This document shows, one piece after another, positions 53,209 to 55,899 of a stretch of DNA of 55,899 nucleotides. This DNA is from Halocafeteria seosinensis (taxonomy: Eukaryota; Sar; Bigyra; Bicosoecida), in the NCBI GenBank assembly GCA_001687465.1, contig LVLI01000283.1:1-55899 (forward strand), written 5' to 3'. The position numbers and the translations under genes were made by a program. The number at the start of each line of letters is the position of its first letter. The stretch's first letter is position 1. The notes under the pieces were generated by a model, which was given only the letters and a program-made list of their open reading frames with translations, was not told where the DNA came from and searched no databases.

Positions 53209-55112
53209 TATCCCCCAAGCCCCTCTATACAGCTGCTCAACCGGCGGAGAAAGTATACATAAACATGCTTATAAAAGTGGCAAAACAGACTGGAAGCAGT
53301 GTTTTAAACTATTACAACACAGCCTGCACAAACGAGTCTAGCCAAGCTGGCAGGCTGCAGCTAACGGTCTCGGCTTCACAACAGAGAGCCTCTGAGAGAG
53401 GAGACTTGGTAGTACCAAGTTGGTACTGGAGTGTGGAGTGAGTTTGCACGAGCATACGACAAAACTGTTGAAGGTCAGGGAAGCTCGAGCCTAAATCGCA
53501 GCTCTTCTTCAGAAATACCAAACAAACTGGGATAGAAAGTCTGCAGGAAACCATGGTCCACGCGCCAATGGGCCCGTGCCTTGTGGTCCAAGATGTGGAA
53601 CTTTGCCAACACTGCCGAAGCAGCAACGCAAGTAGTGGAGCATGCACGCATGTAAAGTGTAAACGACCCTTTCTCTTGAATGCTGTACTGCATTAAGTGT
53701 ATTTCCATTTCGGTCGTGGGGTCTTTTGTGGTACAGTACTCGCAGAGATTCTTGTTCTTCCTCCAGTCGTAAGAGCCCAGAGACAGAGAGCCTTACTAAG
53801 GTGCATCCATTGTGAGTCACAATTGCATTAGTGAGACACAGACAGACGACAATGATCATCGATGGCTCTAGCATCCCACTCGTGAGACTGCGGCGCTGTT
53901 CTGCGCAACCGGGCTGTACACCACCGACCACAACTTTCACCGCCCTAGGCTACAACCGGTGGCTTCATTGAGCTTCCGTCGGACGACAAGGAGTAGTATC
54001 GATATCTTCACACCAATTCAACATTCATCGGCGAATCGTCGCACGCCACAAAGCACAGAAGAATATTCATTTGCAGTGGCGTGGCGGCAGGACTTCGAGC
54101 TTGTCGCACAGGCGAATTAGCTGTATTACTTTGTGCGTTTGATCCTGCAAAATCAACTTTTCCAAGTTTAGGAGATAAGTCAGCCACGCAATGTAACCTA
54201 CTTCCTTACATATCATCGTTTTTGTTATGTATAATCATTCATGAGCACCGTTCAGAGTTACAGTTTAGTNAGGTGTGTCCGTAACCTCAAACTGTTGTGT
54301 GCGTGCAACCAGCGTCCGAGCGTGGCAGACTTCCCTTCGTCTTCCGAGACAGAGCCCCCCCCCGATAGGCTGTACAGCAGGCATAAGTATACATTTGGCA
54401 GCTACTTATCTTAGGACCAAGCAACTCGTTGCACGCAACAATGAACTAGCCAAGTTGGTCCAAATGGTTGTGTGAACGACATTGTGGTTCACACCGGGTT
54501 CAAGGGTGAGGTAGACAGAAGGGGATTCGTCAGGGGAGAGGAGCGCCTCTTAGAGTTGCCCGCACTGTCTGCAGACTGCAGTTTGTTATAAGGACAATGT
54601 ATTGTAAGATTTAGTCCATGAGTGAAACTGCGTTGAGCTGTATGTGTGTTCATCTGTTCGCACGTTGTCTGGAGCACATTGTTATTCTATTCTGTGGTTA
54701 TTCAATTTGTCCACATTTTCTTTCCCCGGTCTTTCACCCCAACCCCAGTACAAGAACATCGAACCACAGTGGATCTGTGCGAAAGAAGTAGGTACGTCTA
54801 CGTGTATCTAGATCCAATAAATTGTGATCGAGTTCTTAACCGTATTTAAAGAAGAAGAGGGCTATCACTCGGTGCAGCAGCCCATATGGCCTGAGACCTA
54901 GCGAGTCGGTGGCGACTCCCAGCGAACCAGAGGTCATTCGGTTTCCTGATGGGAGTGAACTAGGGTCCTACAAGAACCAACGTGAACTATAGCATTTGTA
55001 TTACCTCGCGCTACCACCAACATTTACCGTCATCCTGTTGGTACCGGCACTCCTGCAGATTGATTGCATTGTTTTTCTGGAGCAAACAAGTGGACGAGCA
55101 ACAGGGGTTACA
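53209..55112. other. 1.9-kb gene-poor spacer with one ambiguous base
   Basis: No convincing gene. Contains a near-perfect inverted repeat ACTTGGTA-G-TACCAAGT at 53404-53420, minus-strand open frames around 53475-53940 without recognisable domain, a C10 run near 54356, a single N at 54270 and the structured segment at 54859-54940. The right end probably holds the promoter and 5' UTR of the RCC1-repeat gene. Confidence 0.45.
54859..54940. other. Segment with nested stems, possible structured RNA
   Basis: GGGCT (54859-54863) pairs with AGCCC (54879-54883). GACCT (54895-54899) pairs with AGGTC (54931-54935) and encloses a tight hairpin GAGTCG-GTGG-CGACTC (54903-54918). The strand is unknown. No tRNA, 5S, snRNA or SRP signature is present. 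Short stems like these can arise by chance. Confidence 0.2.
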
Positions 55113-55899
55113 ATGAGAAAGCGTTTGTTCAAAATACTCAGCGCCTATATGTTATTGATTTTCCCAAGCACCATCGGAGAGGCGCAGCGAGAAATAAGCT
55201 CAGGAGAATTCCACACATGCCACATATCAGTATTAAAGAGGTACCTCATTTGCTGGGGATATGGAGAATTCGGTCAGCTTGGGTACGGAACTACCCACGA
55301 TGTCGGAGCCTTGAAACCAGTATCTACATCGCTTCATGTACCTATTGGAGAAGAATCGGAGAGCGTTCCATCGGTTGTTGCCGCCGGGAGGTGGCATACT
55401 TGTGTCATTCGTAGCAGTGGAACAATTGGATGTTTCGGTTATGGCGAATACGGAGTACTGGGATTGGGACATCCACAAAGCATCGGTGACAACGAGACAT
55501 TAGGAAACAGAACAGTAGATATTGGTGGAAACGAAGCAATTGATATATGTGGTGGTTTAGCTCACAGCTGTGCTTTGCGGAAAGATGGAAGTGTAGTGTG
55601 TTGGGGAACAGATTTGTATCAAGAAAGTGATTTTTTCTCCGGTAATCCTGCATTGGGATACGGTACAGCCGAAAATATTTGGATTCCAGGGAAGCGAGTA
55701 GTAGACATCGGTCCGGAGGACGCCGTACAGATAACGTGTGGACGACTGCACACTTGCGCCTTACGAAGTGGCGGCAGTGTTGTCTGTTGGGGTCATGCCA
55801 GTAAAGGCCAACTTGGGTACGGATCTACTGCCGTCCCTGAACAACCACCACGAAGTCAACAAGTGTATTTAGGCTTACAAGCCCATGCTATCGGTGTCT
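55113..55899 (+). CDS. Secreted RCC1-repeat protein (5' part; runs off right edge)
   Basis: Open for 262 codons from the first in-frame ATG to the window end. The N-terminus is a clear signal peptide (MRKRLFKILSAYMLLIFPSTIGEA). It is followed by RCC1-type beta-propeller blades: ICWGYGEFGQLGYG, RWHTCVIRSSG then CFGYGEYGVLGLG, AHSCALRKDG then VVCWG, and LHTCALRSGG then CWGHASKGQLGYG. The paired cysteines in each blade (HTC..R..G..VCWG) are typical of extracellular RCC1-like repeats, unlike nuclear RCC1. In bacteria and protists such repeats often form ectodomains of larger proteins, so a Cys-rich and membrane part may follow beyond the edge, as in A and B. It is not the Ran exchange factor. No intron is needed in the visible part. 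Confidence 0.85.
   Translation, partial: MRKRLFKILSAYMLLIFPSTIGEAQREISSGEFHTCHISVLKRYLICWGYGEFGQLGYGTTHDVGALKPVSTSLHVPIGEESESVPSVVAAGRWHTCVIRSSGTIGCFGYGEYGVLGLGHPQSIGDNETLGNRTVDIGGNEAIDICGGLAHSCALRKDGSVVCWGTDLYQESDFFSGNPALGYGTAENIWIPGKRVVDIGPEDAVQITCGRLHTCALRSGGSVVCWGHASKGQLGYGSTAVPEQPPRSQQVYLGLQAHAIGV

Noticed and set aside
53475-53940. Minus-strand open frames of 77-143 codons
   Set aside because: No domain, overlapping frames of equal plausibility, and no splice model gave a recognisable protein.
1-55899. tRNA, rRNA, snRNA genes or CRISPR-like arrays
   Set aside because: I looked in all spacers for T-loop motifs, Sm-site and branch-pairing signatures, and regular spaced repeats; none was convincing.

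Overview
This is nuclear DNA from a microbial eukaryote. The genes are interrupted by short GT-AG introns of 53-83 bp, and the products are eukaryote-specific: WASH complex subunit 4, NatD acetyltransferase, PP4 regulatory subunit 1, ASCC3 helicase, a Tul1-type membrane RING ligase, a USP47-type deubiquitinase and CblD/MMADHC. The organism is probably a free-living protist that is neither animal, fungus nor land plant. One gene resembles the ciliary protein DZIP1 and another has the ECTFxP/RLYxxA repeats seen in flagellate proteins, so a flagellate is plausible. I cannot place it more precisely from sequence alone.

Left part (1-31 kb), a dense housekeeping region: a decayed hAT transposase end (1-141, minus); a GC-rich hairpin (645-735); WASHC4 (+); a 1.7 kb spacer holding an AT-rich island and a 57-bp direct repeat; the ECTFxP-repeat protein (+), convergent with NAA40 (-); PPP4R1 (+), convergent with ASCC3 (-); a Tul1-like RING ligase (-), divergent from USP47-like (+); and a possible 76-aa membrane protein. 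Intron-spanning models were rebuilt by eye for each spliced gene. All junctions used are GT-AG and keep frame.

Middle part (32-47 kb), the most distinctive region: two giant paralogous surface proteins of about 2,200 aa, called A (+) and B (-), face each other across a small MMADHC/CblD gene. Each has a signal peptide, a GLUG-repeat ectodomain (probable beta-helix), a Ser/Thr/Pro-rich stalk, beta-sandwich-like modules, a Cys-rich GCC2/GCC3-like region, about 8 membrane segments and a cytoplasmic tail with NPL motifs. Gene A carries one frameshift near 35,648. In B the N-terminal ectodomain module is duplicated.

Right part (47-56 kb): a repeat-rich, decayed stretch with two diverged copies of the same repeat about 2 kb apart and possible retroelement remains between them; a large coiled-coil DZIP1-like gene (-); a gene-poor spacer with a single N at 54,270 and a structured-looking segment; and, cut by the right edge, a secreted RCC1-repeat protein. 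It may be a third surface protein of the same broad kind as A and B.

Nothing here looks like an operon. The housekeeping genes act separately: endosomal actin, translation quality control, ubiquitin, phosphatase, histone acetylation and B12 handling. The candidate new biology is the cluster of modular beta-ectodomain / Cys-rich / multi-pass proteins.
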